A stretch of 64,000 nucleotides of DNA from Kitasatospora xanthocidica (GCF_014656195.1 NZ_BNBY01000010.1:1-64000); one strand, 5' to 3'. Shown: positions 42,544 to 51,982, counted from the first letter of the stretch. The notes: generated from the sequence alone by a model not told the origin. Numbers and translations are program-made.

Positions 42544-43926
42544 GTGGCCGCCGACAAGATCGACACGATCGTCAGCCTGAGCAAGCGCCGTGGCTTCGTC
42601 TACCCCTGCAGCGAGATCTACGGCGGCACGCGTGCCGCCTGGGACTACGGGCCGCTGGGTGTCGAGCTCAAGGAGAACATCAAGCGCCAGTGGTGGCGCG
42701 CGATGGTACAGGCCCGTGAGGACGTCGTCGGTCTCGACTCGTCGGTGATCCTCGCCCGCGAGGTCTGGGAGGCCTCCGGCCACGTCGCCACCTTCAACGA
42801 CCCGCTGACCGAGTGCCTTTCCTGCCACAAGCGCCACCGGGCCGACCACCTGGAGGAGAAGTACGAGGCCAAGCACGGCTTCCCGCCGCCGAACGGCCTC
42901 AAGGACGTCAACTGCCCCGACTGCGGCACCAAGGGCCAGTTCACCGAGCCCAAGGACTTCTCGGGCATGCTGAAGACCCACCTCGGTGTCACCGAGGAGG
43001 CCAGCGGCCTGGCGTTCCTGCGCCCCGAGACCGCCCAGGGCATCTTCACCAACTTCAGTGCCGTCCAGACCACTTCGCGCAAGAAGCCGCCGTTCGGCAT
43101 CGCCCAGACCGGCAAGAGCTTCCGCAACGAGATCACCCCCGGCAACTTCATCTTCCGGACCCGCGAGTTCGAGCAGATGGAGATGGAGTTCTTCGTCAAG
43201 CCGGGCGATGACGAGCAGTGGCACGAGTACTGGCTGCAGCAGCGCTGGGACTGGTACGTCGGCCTCGGCCTGCGCACCGAGAACATGCGCTTCTTCGAGC
43301 ACCCGAAGGAGAAGCTCTCCCACTACGCCAAGCGCACCGTGGACATCGAGTACCGCTTCAACTTCGGTGGCAGCGAGTTCTCCGAGCTGGAGGGCGTCGC
43401 CAACCGCACCGACTACGACCTGCGGGTGCACAGCGAGGCCTCCGGCAAGGACCTCCGGTACTTCGACCAGGAGTCCGGCGAGCGCTACTTCCCGTACGTC
43501 ATCGAGCCGGCGGCCGGCCTCAACCGCGCCATGCTGGCCTTCCTGATCGACGCCTACTTCGAGGACGAGGCGCCGAACGCCAAGGGCGTCATGGAGAAGC
43601 GCGTCGGCATGCGGCTCGACCCGCGCCTGGCCCCGGTCAAGGTCGCCGTCCTGCCGCTGTCGCGCAACGCCGACCTCTCCCCGAAGGCCCGCGGCCTGGC
43701 CGCCGACCTGCGCACCGCGTGGAACGTCGAGTTCGACGACGCCGGCGCCATCGGCAAGCGCTACCGCCGCCAGGACGAGATCGGCACGCCGTTCTGCGTC
43801 ACCGTCGACTTCGACACCCTCGAGGACAACGCGGTGACCGTCCGCGACCGCGACACCATGTCGCAGGAGCGCGTCTCGCTGGACCAGGTCAAGGCGTACC
43901 TCGGTGCCCGCCTGATCGGCTGCTGA
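42544..43926 (+). CDS. glyS: Glycyl-tRNA synthetase
   Basis: A 460-aa class II synthetase of the single-chain dimeric type. It starts VAADKIDTIVSLSKRRGFVY. Motif 2 is around TGKSFRNEITPGNFIFRTRE (residues about 190-209) and motif 3 near AAGLNRAMLAFLIDAY. The insert includes CLSCHKRHR and CPDCGTKG, a zinc-binding pair. The anticodon-binding domain forms the last 110 residues. Length matches actinobacterial GlyRS. It is divergent from znuA, with about 155 bases between Zur box 2 and the start. Confidence 0.95.
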   Translation: MAADKIDTIVSLSKRRGFVYPCSEIYGGTRAAWDYGPLGVELKENIKRQWWRAMVQAREDVVGLDSSVILAREVWEASGHVATFNDPLTECLSCHKRHRADHLEEKYEAKHGFPPPNGLKDVNCPDCGTKGQFTEPKDFSGMLKTHLGVTEEASGLAFLRPETAQGIFTNFSAVQTTSRKKPPFGIAQTGKSFRNEITPGNFIFRTREFEQMEMEFFVKPGDDEQWHEYWLQQRWDWYVGLGLRTENMRFFEHPKEKLSHYAKRTVDIEYRFNFGGSEFSELEGVANRTDYDLRVHSEASGKDLRYFDQESGERYFPYVIEPAAGLNRAMLAFLIDAYFEDEAPNAKGVMEKRVGMRLDPRLAPVKVAVLPLSRNADLSPKARGLAADLRTAWNVEFDDAGAIGKRYRRQDEIGTPFCVTVDFDTLEDNAVTVRDRDTMSQERVSLDQVKAYLGARLIGC

Positions 43927-43943
43927 GTCGGGTCCTTTCGGGT

Positions 43944-43977
43944 AGCCCCCGTCCGCCCTTCGGGGTGGGCGGGGGCT
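43944..43977 (+). terminator. glyS terminator
   Basis: AGCCCCCGTCCGCCC (43944-43958) pairs with GGGTGGGCGGGGGCT (43963-43977), with two G-T wobbles and a TTCG tetraloop. It also lies close to the convergent gene ending at 44002. Confidence 0.85.
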
Positions 43978-44001
43978 CCTCGCTTTCCGGGTGTTCCGCG
44001 G

Positions 44002-45162
44002 CTACCGCCATCCCCAACGGGAGCGGGGGGCCGCGGGCGGGGTCGTCGACAGGCCGGCCGCGCGGAGGGCGGCGAGGGTGGTGCGGTGGCGCGGGCCGTC
44101 GGCGAGCAGCGCGACCAGCAGCTGCCCGTACAGCTCCCGGCTGCCGGCCTCGTCCAACGCCGAGGCCAGGCGCACGAGTTCGGCCGGCGGGCGGAGCGCC
44201 GTCAGTTCCTTCAGCAGATCGGTGGTCAGCGCCGGCGGCAGCTCGGCGGCGAGCGCGGCGAGGTCCGCGGTGGGCCGGCCGGCGGCCTGGCGCAGCAGGG
44301 TCCGGACGTCGCCGGGGCGCCCGTGCTGCTGGAGGCAGGCGGCGAGGGAGGTCAGCTCGGGCGTCGGCGCCGAGCCCCACTCCCAGAGCAGCGTCGCGCC
44401 GTCGGCGTTCTGCCCGGCCTGCTCCAGCGCGGCGAGGAGCCCCGGGACGGAGGTCGCCGGGTAGGCCCAGAAGGCGTGGAACAGTGCGGCGGCCTCCTCG
44501 GCCAGGCCCAGCTCGCGTAACTCCGTCAGGACGGCGACCGCGTGTTCCGCCGTGAGACGGGCGGCGCTCCGGGCCAGGTGCAGGGAGGAGCCGGTCGGGC
44601 CGTACTGGGCGAGCATGCCGACCAGCAGGGCGGCGTCGGCGGGGGCGAGGCGGGCGGCCGCCTGGTCGAGCAGCTCCGCCTCCGCGGCGAGGGCCCCGGC
44701 GCGGTGGAGGGTGGTGATCCGCTCGGTGAGGGCGCCGATGTCGGGGCGGGCGGGCGGTGGCGGGGCCTTCGGCGGGGTGGGGGCCGGCTCGGGCTCGTGG
44801 TGGTGTTCGAAGTGGTGCTGGTCTTGCTGATGGTGCTGGTGTTGCTGGTGGTGCTGCGGTGGTTCCTGCTGCTGTTCGTGTCTGAGGCGGATCTCCAGTG
44901 CCTCCAGCTGGTTGCTGATCTGGAGGCAGCGGGCTCCCAGCCCCTCGCGGAGGGTGCGGGCCTGGGCGAGCTGCCGCAACAGCTCGCCGTCCGGCCTGCT
45001 GCGCCCCGGGTTCGCCCGGATCGCCTCGTTCAGTCGCCGTTCACGCTGACTCGCGTAGCGGCTCGCGCGGAGTAACTCGTCCAGCTCCGCGCGGAGTTCG
45101 GCGGCTCTTTGCTCGCCCTCCAGCTGCTGGCCTGCGGATTGTGCCGTCGGCCGCATGCGCAT
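44002..45162 (-). CDS. Coiled-coil protein with His/Gln-rich linker
   Basis: A 386-aa protein in three parts. Residues about 10-95 are charged and likely coiled-coil (EGEQRAAELRAELDELLRAS). A linker near 95-125 is dominated by His and Gln, with at least ten histidines within 26 residues, followed by a Pro-rich stretch. The last 240 residues are Ala/Leu-rich helical hairpins that look like TPR- or HEAT-type repeats. No signal peptide or membrane helix is visible. It is the third gene of a same-strand set after the NADAR and membrane-protein genes. I do not recognise a named family. The His-rich linker could bind metal. Confidence 0.7.
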   Translation of the reverse strand: MRMRPTAQSAGQQLEGEQRAAELRAELDELLRASRYASQRERRLNEAIRANPGRSRPDGELLRQLAQARTLREGLGARCLQISNQLEALEIRLRHEQQQEPPQHHQQHQHHQQDQHHFEHHHEPEPAPTPPKAPPPPARPDIGALTERITTLHRAGALAAEAELLDQAAARLAPADAALLVGMLAQYGPTGSSLHLARSAARLTAEHAVAVLTELRELGLAEEAAALFHAFWAYPATSVPGLLAALEQAGQNADGATLLWEWGSAPTPELTSLAACLQQHGRPGDVRTLLRQAAGRPTADLAALAAELPPALTTDLLKELTALRPPAELVRLASALDEAGSRELYGQLLVALLADGPRHRTTLAALRAAGLSTTPPAAPRSRWGWR

Positions 45163-45230
45163 GATCGCCCCAACCTGTCCATCCAGACCCTGACTGCAGG
45201 ACATCCTGGCGTTGGTATGTGGCGGGGGAG

Positions 45231-46355
45231 TTAAGAGCGCACGACCAGTCGTGCCCGAGTGGTGTCAAGGAGCGCGCAGACGGCGGTCGCGGCAAGAAGT
45301 GCGCCGGTCGCGCTCCGCAGCAGCGTCGCCTCGTAGTAGGGCCCCGGGAGGAGGGCGGCCACGACGCAGCCGACCGCCGCACCGGCGACGGCGGGAAGCA
45401 GGAGCCGTACGGTGTCCCGCCGGGCGGCCGCGCCCAGCACCACCAGGCCCGCCAGTGCGGCGAGTCGGGGCGTGGCGAAGGTCTGCGCGTAGCGGATCGC
45501 CAGGGCGGGGACGAGGAAGAGCGCCAGCGCCCGGCCGATGGTCGCGGTGAGCGTGGTGAGGTACGGGCCGGTCGGTGAGGTCGCGGAGCGGCGGAGCAGG
45601 TGGGTCGCGGCGAGGACCGCCGACGCGGCCGCGGCGGGGAGGACATGGCTGCCGAGCCGGGCCAGGTTGTAGAGCAGCACGGTGTCGTACAGCACCAGCA
45701 TCAACTGGCCGTACGCCCACAGGTCGAGCGCGAAGAGGAACGGGTTGCCGCGGGCGGGGCGGTCGGCAACGGGCTCGCGCCGGGCCGGCCAGGCGATCAG
45801 CGGCGGCGTGACCACGGCCGAGAGCACGCGCAGCACCAGGTCGTCCACCGTGTACGGGTTCCGCAGGTCCCACTCGATCGCGCAGAACGCCACCGTGTAC
45901 GAGGCAGCGGCGAGCGGGATCAGCGGCGAACCGGCCAGCCGGACGTACAGGTCGCGGTCCAGCCGCCGGACGACGGAGACGAACGCCAGCAGGACCAGCG
46001 GCAGTTCGAGGAAGGCCTGCACCCGCAGGACGGAGGGCGCCAGCAGCTCCGGCGCCGGGAAACGGTCGGCGAGGGAGCCGAGGCGGGGGACGTCGAACCA
46101 GCCCGGCGGCAGGTAGCGGGCGACGAAGGAGGCGTCCCCGCCGTGCACCCGGTTCACATAGACGGCGGACAGGACCTGGTTGAGGAAGACCAGCGCGACG
46201 ACGGCCGCGAGCACCGCCTCCGGGCCGATCCCGCCCGGGCGGCCGGTGCGGCCCGGCGGCCGGGGCTCGGCCCGCAGCACCCTGGGCGCCAGGACCAGGG
46301 AGGCGGCGGCCGAGACCACCACCGCCCCGTTCAGCAGCGGCGCGACGCTGCTCAC
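45231..46355 (-). CDS. Polytopic membrane protein, unknown
   Basis: A 374-aa protein with about nine or ten hydrophobic segments (for example VAPLLNGAVVVSAAASLVLA, VLAAVVALVFLNQVL and ALALFLVPALAI). No transporter or enzyme motif that I know is present. The GTG at 46355 overlaps the stop of the NADAR gene by four bases (GTGA), so the two are translationally coupled. The next gene on this strand begins 68 bases on. The context suggests a membrane partner in an accessory three-gene unit. Confidence 0.7.
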   Translation of the reverse strand: MSSVAPLLNGAVVVSAAASLVLAPRVLRAEPRPPGRTGRPGGIGPEAVLAAVVALVFLNQVLSAVYVNRVHGGDASFVARYLPPGWFDVPRLGSLADRFPAPELLAPSVLRVQAFLELPLVLLAFVSVVRRLDRDLYVRLAGSPLIPLAAASYTVAFCAIEWDLRNPYTVDDLVLRVLSAVVTPPLIAWPARREPVADRPARGNPFLFALDLWAYGQLMLVLYDTVLLYNLARLGSHVLPAAAASAVLAATHLLRRSATSPTGPYLTTLTATIGRALALFLVPALAIRYAQTFATPRLAALAGLVVLGAAARRDTVRLLLPAVAGAAVGCVVAALLPGPYYEATLLRSATGALLAATAVCALLDTTRARLVVRS

Positions 46356-46930
46356 GCGGCCAGCCGCGCCCGCGCCTCCATCAGCGCGAAGCCCAGCAGG
46401 TTCAGCCCGCGCCACTCGGCGGGCTGCTGCGCCCGGATGTCGTCGGCCGCCAGCCCGATGCCCCAGATCCGGTCCATCGGGCTGGCCTCCACCAGCACCC
46501 GGCCGCCGGTGCCCAGCAGGTACGCGCGCAGCGTCTCGTCCTGCCCGAACTTGGCGACGTTGCCCGCCACCACCAGCTCGAACCGCCCGGCCACCCAGAC
46601 CTCGTCGTCGAAGTCCTTCACCAGCCGGCCCAGCTTCTTCGCCTCGGCCGGCGTCGCGGCCGCCAGTACCTGCTCCGCGATGGCGTCGTCCCCGAACATC
46701 CGGGCCTTGCCGGCCATCATCCAGTGCTCGGCGGACGCGTACGTCACCCCGTCGACGGTGAAGTCCCCGGGCCACCACTGGCTCAGGCACTCCTGCCGGG
46801 TGCCGCCACCCTTACGGGCCGTGTGCCCCCAGAACATCACCCACTTCGGGTGCACCCCGTCGGCCATCAGCGCCGCCAACTCCTCACGGCTCCGGACGTC
46901 GGCCGGGTTCCCCACGCGCATCTCGCTCAT
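46352..46930 (-). CDS. NADAR/YbiA-family protein
   Basis: A 192-aa protein of the NADAR superfamily (YbiA type). Family blocks are WVMFWGHTARKGGG, LSQWWPGDFTVDGVTYASAE, HWMMAGKARMFGD and GRNVAKFGQDE-like AGNVAKFGQDE, ending ASPMDRIWGIGLA. Known members cleave N-glycosidic bonds of riboflavin-pathway intermediates or remove ADP-ribose from guanine in DNA. The ATG at 46930 has CACTAT six bases upstream (leaderless). It is coupled to a membrane protein and divergent from a giant Hsp90-type protein, which raises a defence or ADP-ribose signalling role; that part is inference. Confidence 0.85.
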   Translation of the reverse strand: MSEMRVGNPADVRSREELAALMADGVHPKWVMFWGHTARKGGGTRQECLSQWWPGDFTVDGVTYASAEHWMMAGKARMFGDDAIAEQVLAAATPAEAKKLGRLVKDFDDEVWVAGRFELVVAGNVAKFGQDETLRAYLLGTGGRVLVEASPMDRIWGIGLAADDIRAQQPAEWRGLNLLGFALMEARARLAA

Positions 46931-47055
46931 ATCGTCATAGTGACACAAAGGGGTCGTGGCCGCGAACCCTTTGATTACGGCGTAACGCCTGCGAGGGGGT
47001 GGCCCGGCTTCTAGGATTTCCGCACGCAGACAGGGGCATCGCGGGACGGGCGGGG

Positions 47056-50000
47056 ATGGAACGGAACGACATCCACAACGAGTTCGGTGGCGGTACGGTC
47101 GGGAACCTGACCCAAGCGGGCGTCTTGAACCAGCACTACTACCAGAACGGATCGCCCGGCGGAGCGCAGCAGCTCGGCCTCTGGGCGGACAAGGTCTGGG
47201 ATTCCCCGGCCTGGCACAAGGTCCCCGCACAGCACGCCGCCGAGCCGTACCGGCAGGGCGCAGCGATCGTGGCTGCCCGCCTCCAGGCGCGCCATGAGAA
47301 CGCACAGCGGATGCTGGCGGCCGACCCCTGGCAGGACCCGGGCTACGGCCTGCGCTTCCTGGAGCAGGCTGAGAAATACCTGCCGCCGGATCTGTACCCG
47401 GCCGAGGCCGCGCTGCTGCTCCTGGTGCCGCTCATCCACCACGTCCACCAGGCGGAAACGGCCGTATGGCATCGCGCCGTCGATCCGACGAATCTGGACC
47501 AGGACCCGTCGGCGACCGGTGATCGGTCGTCCTATCAGCGGACCCTGGGGGACTACGGCACCCTGCTGGGCCGGGTGCCGCGCCGCCCGGAGGGGCGCGA
47601 GCCGATCGGATGGTGGCTGTACCACCGCTGGTTGCGGGTCCACTGCGGTGTGGCGCTGGACAAGAAATTTCCGGAGTTCGTCGACCAAATCGTGCCGATC
47701 GGATCTGTGCTGAAGGATGCCCTGGACCCGGCGCGGCTGCGGAAACTGTTGTACGGCCTGCAGCGCGGCCCGGACGTCTGCTCGACGGAACACCTCGACG
47801 AGCTCAAACCCGAGCAGTCGCTGCGCGGTTCAGGCCGGCAGCTCGTCCGCGAGCGGCGGCTCGCCCTGCTCCTCGCGCTCGCCAGCGGGATGGCCATCGA
47901 GCTGACGGCGCTGCCGGACATCATCGTCGACCACGTGGGCATCCCCGAGGCGGTGGAGCCGGATCAACTGCGGGAGACCCTGGACCACTTCTCCTGGGGT
48001 GGCTCGGACGTGCTGCCTGTGCTCAGCGCCGTCTACCACCATGGCGCGGTGGAACAGGCGTTGGAAGAGCACATCGCCAGGCTCGACGAGATGCTGCACG
48101 GCATCCAGCGGGCGATCCCGGACAGGGTCACCAGCGCCATGCCGGAGCTGCCGCGACGGCTCTCGACGACCGACGTCCAGGCCTCCGATTCGAAGATCGT
48201 CAACTGGGCCAAGTTCCGCCTGGACGAGCGTCGGGTGCGGGACATGCTGATGGGCACCCAGTTGTACAAGGACCGCAATCTGGCTGTCCGTGAGCTCTAC
48301 CAGAACGCGCTGGACGCCTGCCGCTACCGCCGGGCCCGCACGGACTACCTGCGGGCGGAGGGGCATCCGCTCCAGGAGTACGAGGGCTCCATCACCTTCA
48401 TCCAGGGGGAGGACGAGGACGGCCGACCCTACCTGGAGTGTGAGGACGACGGGGTCGGCATGGGGGAGGCCCAGCTGCGAGGGGTGTTTTCCCAGGCGGG
48501 TGCCCGCTTCGCCGACCAGCCGGCCTACAAGGCGGAGGAGGCGCTGTGGGCTGGCAAGAAGCCCCCGATCAAGCTCTTTCCGAACAGCCGGTTCGGCATC
48601 GGGGTGCTCAGCTACTTCATGCTGGCCGACGAGATCCGGGTCACCACGTGCCGGATGGACAGGCGGACGGGGGCGGCGGGAGCGGTCCTTGTGGCCTCGA
48701 TCTACGGGCCGGGTCACCTTTTCAAGATCGCCGTGGCCGAGCAGGGGACGAAACCCTTCACCCGGGTGCGGCTATACCTCAGGGAGGAGGCGGAGTGGGT
48801 CCCGACCTGGTCGTGTGTGGACGTGCTCTGTGAGGTGCTCGGCATCGCGGAGTTCACCACCACGGCGGAGCAGGGAAGCCGGATCGAGAAGTGGGAGCGA
48901 GGCGTTCTCGACTACGCACGATTGGTCGGCTATCCGAAGCGGACCGCGCCTTGGGCTGAGGCTCCGCGCGACGTGGACGTGCAGTGGTGCGACGGCAATG
49001 GCGTCTTGATGGTGGATGGGCTGGTCGTCAAGCCACCGCCCGAACCCAGCCTTCTGAGCGTGGGAGGCGATCATCCTTATGGCCTGGTCATCAACTTGCG
49101 CGGGCCCTATGCGCCGGTGCGCCTCTCGGTCGACCGCGCGCAGGTGTTGGATGGTCTTCCTGCCGGCACATCCGGTCTGATCGATCAGGCGGCGAGGGCG
49201 CTGGTTGTCGACCCGGTTCGATTTGTCTCGTTCGACTGGTTGGCAAGGGTAGTGAGGGGGAGCCCCCAGCTCGCGGACGCCATCGCGCAGGTTTTCGCTG
49301 ATGCCGGTATGTCAATGAGGCGCGAAGGTGTGAGTGTCGACCTGCGGTCGATGGGTGTTTTCGATCCGGATGCCGACCTCGCAGTACTCCTCCTCCCGGG
49401 AAGGCGGACCGGTCGAACCGGCCGGCCGGTCGACATGCCCAACCATCTCTTTCTGTGGCGGATCCTTGCTCATGGTTCGAGTGAACTCCGCGATGAGCTC
49501 GTGCGCTTGGTGCCGGAGGTTTCTGACCTCGCGGGTCTGTTGCGCGCGTGTCCATCGGACAGGAACCTGTCCACGGACGGAGGACACACGCCGGGCGCGC
49601 TCTCCGCTGTCTACGGCCATGCCCGACGCACCGGCCGTGATCCGTACGAGGTTGCTCTCAGGGCGAGAGCGCTCGGAGCGATCGACAAGGACCCAGCGGG
49701 GTTCCTGCACGCTGGGTCCTGCTCGTTTCGTCAGGAGGCGGCGCTCCTCGAAGCCGCGGATGGGGGAAGGGCACCGTCTGACGGGAGTATCCGGACCGCC
49801 GATCTCGTACGCGTTCATCACGCCCTGGGCGTCGGACTGGTGGAGGCCGCTGCTCGCCTTCGTCGCTACGGGTTCGACGTCCCGAATGGTCCGCAGGGCG
49901 AGGATCTCCTCACGCAGGAAACCTTGCGGCTCCTGAGCACGGACCAGACGATCAAGCGCGGCAACTGGCTGGACCTCGATGAAGCGATTCCACCGGGCCA

Positions 50001-50883
50001 CGTACTTCAGGCCGCTAGCACCCTGAAACTTGAGGCCGTCGACATCGTCAGACGGCTGGAAGCACTGGGGGGCCGAGTGGAGTCCTTGCGAAGCCCCGTC
50101 GAGCCGGACGAGGACCTCCTCAGGTTGCTCAGCAGGGACCTGGACGGTCAGTGGCCTTGGCTCAGCATGGCGTCCACGGTGCCTCCGGGGCATCTGCTCG
50201 CCGCCGCCGACGAATTCGGGGTGGCGGCGGAGTCGGTCGCCGAGAGCTTGTCGGCCCTGGGCTTCCGCGTACTGCCTTTGCCGGAGCGGCGGGAGCCCCA
50301 GGACCGTGAGATCCTGGGGCGTCCGGACCTTCATGGCGGAGACCAGGTCTTTCCGGATGTCCCCATCCCGTTCGCGCAGCTGATCAGTGTGGTCGCGGAT
50401 TCCGATGTCTCGCATGCTGTGGCAGTGGATCGGCTGGCTGCTTATGGGATCCTCACGGGGTTGACATTTCCTGAGGAGCCGGAAGACCTGGACCGGGCCC
50501 TCTTGTCCGAGGGCGTCTCCTGGTTCGCCGGGGTGTCGGTCGGTCAGGTGGTCCCGCTCAATCGCGTGCTTGTCACGGCGGGTGAATTCGGCGTGTCGCT
50601 TGGCGAGATCACTTCGCGCTTGGCCACGTACGGTGTCCCCCTGAGCAGGGCAGAACTTCCCCAAGGACTGGATCCTTACAGGGCCGTGTTGCTGGGGAAT
50701 GTGGACAAGGACACCGCCGCGTCGTTGCCTCACCTCGTACTGGCCTCCCGCCAGGCCCAGATGTCCCTCGCTGAAACGGCGCACTGGCTGCGCGAACTGG
50801 GCGTCGACGTGCCCGACGTCGCCGAGATGATCCGCGCAGCCCTGGCCCGGGTGCCTCGGGAGATTCCCTCGGTCAGGCCTTAG
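47056..50883 (+). CDS. Giant Hsp90-type ATPase with C-terminal repeat array
   Basis: A 1275-aa protein. Residues 8-24 form a short motif, NEFGGGTVGNLTQAGVL, resembling bacterial amyloid signalling motifs. Residues about 35-395 are helical and unassigned. A GHKL/Hsp90 ATPase spans about 395-650: N-box E413-x3-N417-x2-D420 (RELYQNALDA), G1 box DDGVGM (464-469) and G2 box NSRFGIGVLS (510-519). From about 845 to 1255 there are some seven repeats of about 63 residues, such as IPPGHVLQAASTLKLEAVDI and VPPGHLLAAADEFGVAAESV, likely winged-helix-type units. It uses more TTG, GAT and CGT codons than its neighbours, suggesting transfer. TAGGAT at 47012 is a candidate -10. It overlaps the convergent gene by 11 bases. 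Confidence 0.85.
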   Translation: MERNDIHNEFGGGTVGNLTQAGVLNQHYYQNGSPGGAQQLGLWADKVWDSPAWHKVPAQHAAEPYRQGAAIVAARLQARHENAQRMLAADPWQDPGYGLRFLEQAEKYLPPDLYPAEAALLLLVPLIHHVHQAETAVWHRAVDPTNLDQDPSATGDRSSYQRTLGDYGTLLGRVPRRPEGREPIGWWLYHRWLRVHCGVALDKKFPEFVDQIVPIGSVLKDALDPARLRKLLYGLQRGPDVCSTEHLDELKPEQSLRGSGRQLVRERRLALLLALASGMAIELTALPDIIVDHVGIPEAVEPDQLRETLDHFSWGGSDVLPVLSAVYHHGAVEQALEEHIARLDEMLHGIQRAIPDRVTSAMPELPRRLSTTDVQASDSKIVNWAKFRLDERRVRDMLMGTQLYKDRNLAVRELYQNALDACRYRRARTDYLRAEGHPLQEYEGSITFIQGEDEDGRPYLECEDDGVGMGEAQLRGVFSQAGARFADQPAYKAEEALWAGKKPPIKLFPNSRFGIGVLSYFMLADEIRVTTCRMDRRTGAAGAVLVASIYGPGHLFKIAVAEQGTKPFTRVRLYLREEAEWVPTWSCVDVLCEVLGIAEFTTTAEQGSRIEKWERGVLDYARLVGYPKRTAPWAEAPRDVDVQWCDGNGVLMVDGLVVKPPPEPSLLSVGGDHPYGLVINLRGPYAPVRLSVDRAQVLDGLPAGTSGLIDQAARALVVDPVRFVSFDWLARVVRGSPQLADAIAQVFADAGMSMRREGVSVDLRSMGVFDPDADLAVLLLPGRRTGRTGRPVDMPNHLFLWRILAHGSSELRDELVRLVPEVSDLAGLLRACPSDRNLSTDGGHTPGALSAVYGHARRTGRDPYEVALRARALGAIDKDPAGFLHAGSCSFRQEAALLEAADGGRAPSDGSIRTADLVRVHHALGVGLVEAAARLRRYGFDVPNGPQGEDLLTQETLRLLSTDQTIKRGNWLDLDEAIPPGHVLQAASTLKLEAVDIVRRLEALGGRVESLRSPVEPDEDLLRLLSRDLDGQWPWLSMASTVPPGHLLAAADEFGVAAESVAESLSALGFRVLPLPERREPQDREILGRPDLHGGDQVFPDVPIPFAQLISVVADSDVSHAVAVDRLAAYGILTGLTFPEEPEDLDRALLSEGVSWFAGVSVGQVVPLNRVLVTAGEFGVSLGEITSRLATYGVPLSRAELPQGLDPYRAVLLGNVDKDTAASLPHLVLASRQAQMSLAETAHWLRELGVDVPDVAEMIRAALARVPREIPSVRP

Positions 50884-51982
50884 CGGCCAGTTCCAGGAAG
50901 CGGTGGCCGAGTTCGGTCACCTCGTCGGCCGTCCATTCCTGGGCGGGGCCGGCGAGGCTGACTTCGGCCATGGCGAGGCCGGGGGCGGCGTCCTGCCAGT
51001 AGGGGAGGAACCAGGTGCCCTCTTGCTCGGCGAGGGCCAGGTGGGCGGCGTTGAGGGCCTTGGCGGGGTGGGGGAGCCAGAGTTGGAACTCGTGTGTCGG
51101 CGGGACCTCCGGGTACACGCGGGCGCCGGGGAGTGCGGCCAGGGCCGGGATGAGGGTCGTCGCAGCATGGCGGGTGTAGTCGGCGAGGTGGGGGAGGACG
51201 GTGTCCAGGCCGTCGAGGGCGGCGAGGGCGGCGGGCCACTGCTGGAAGAGTTGGCCGCCGTAGCGGTGGCGCCAGGTGCGGGCGTAGGCGGTGAGGCCGG
51301 CGTCTCCGGCGAGGGCGGCGCCGCTCATGCCGCCGAGGTCCTTGTAGTAGGAGACGTAGACGCTGTCGGCGAGGGCGGCGATCTCGTGGAGCGGCTTGCC
51401 GAAGTGGGCGGTGGTGTTCCAGAGGCGTGCGCCGTCGAAGTGCACCCGGGCGTCGGCTTCGTGGGCCGCGTCGACGAGCGCGGTGAGTTCGTCCCAGGTG
51501 GGGAGGAGGTAGCCGGGGTCGCGGAGCGGGAGTTCGACGGTCAGGGTGCCGAACGGTTCGCCGAGTGCGGTGAGTTCGGCGGGCGTGGGCTGGCGGTGTT
51601 CGGTGGTGGGCCAGAGGCCGCGCAGGCCGGTGAGCTGGGTGTAGGCGTGGCGCTCGTGGCGTTCGATGTGGCTGAGCGGGTGGAGCACTACAGCGGGGTT
51701 GCTGGTCTGTTCGGCGTGGTGGCGGAGGGCGACCTGCTGGGCCATGGTGCCGGTGGGGAAGAAGACCGCGTCCTCGTGGCCGAGCAGGGCCGCGGTCCGT
51801 TCCTCCAGCTGCCGGACCGGTCCGTCGTTGCCGTAGAAGTCGGGGTGGACGTCCAGGCCGTCCAGGGCGGCGAGCCGGGTGAGCCGTTCGCGGATGGTGG
51901 GGAGGCGGTCGCCGGAGAGGAACCGCTTGCAGGTGGTACGGGCCGCGCGTCGCCGGTGGAGCTCGCTCTGGTCATCGGTCAT
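50873..51982 (-). CDS. Threonine-aldolase-like PLP enzyme
   Basis: A 369-aa fold-type I PLP enzyme of the beta-eliminating lyase (low-specificity L-threonine aldolase) family. GNDGPVRQLEERTAALLGHE and AVFFPTGTMAQQVALRHHAE are the N-terminal blocks. VHFDGARLWN holds the cofactor-binding Asp and SVYVSYYKDLGGMSGA the Schiff-base Lys. It would split threonine or a similar 3-hydroxy amino acid to glycine plus an aldehyde. The ATG at 51982 has GACAAT six bases upstream. Its stop overlaps the Hsp90-type gene tail. Confidence 0.88.
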   Translation of the reverse strand: MTDDQSELHRRRAARTTCKRFLSGDRLPTIRERLTRLAALDGLDVHPDFYGNDGPVRQLEERTAALLGHEDAVFFPTGTMAQQVALRHHAEQTSNPAVVLHPLSHIERHERHAYTQLTGLRGLWPTTEHRQPTPAELTALGEPFGTLTVELPLRDPGYLLPTWDELTALVDAAHEADARVHFDGARLWNTTAHFGKPLHEIAALADSVYVSYYKDLGGMSGAALAGDAGLTAYARTWRHRYGGQLFQQWPAALAALDGLDTVLPHLADYTRHAATTLIPALAALPGARVYPEVPPTHEFQLWLPHPAKALNAAHLALAEQEGTWFLPYWQDAAPGLAMAEVSLAGPAQEWTADEVTELGHRFLELAAKA

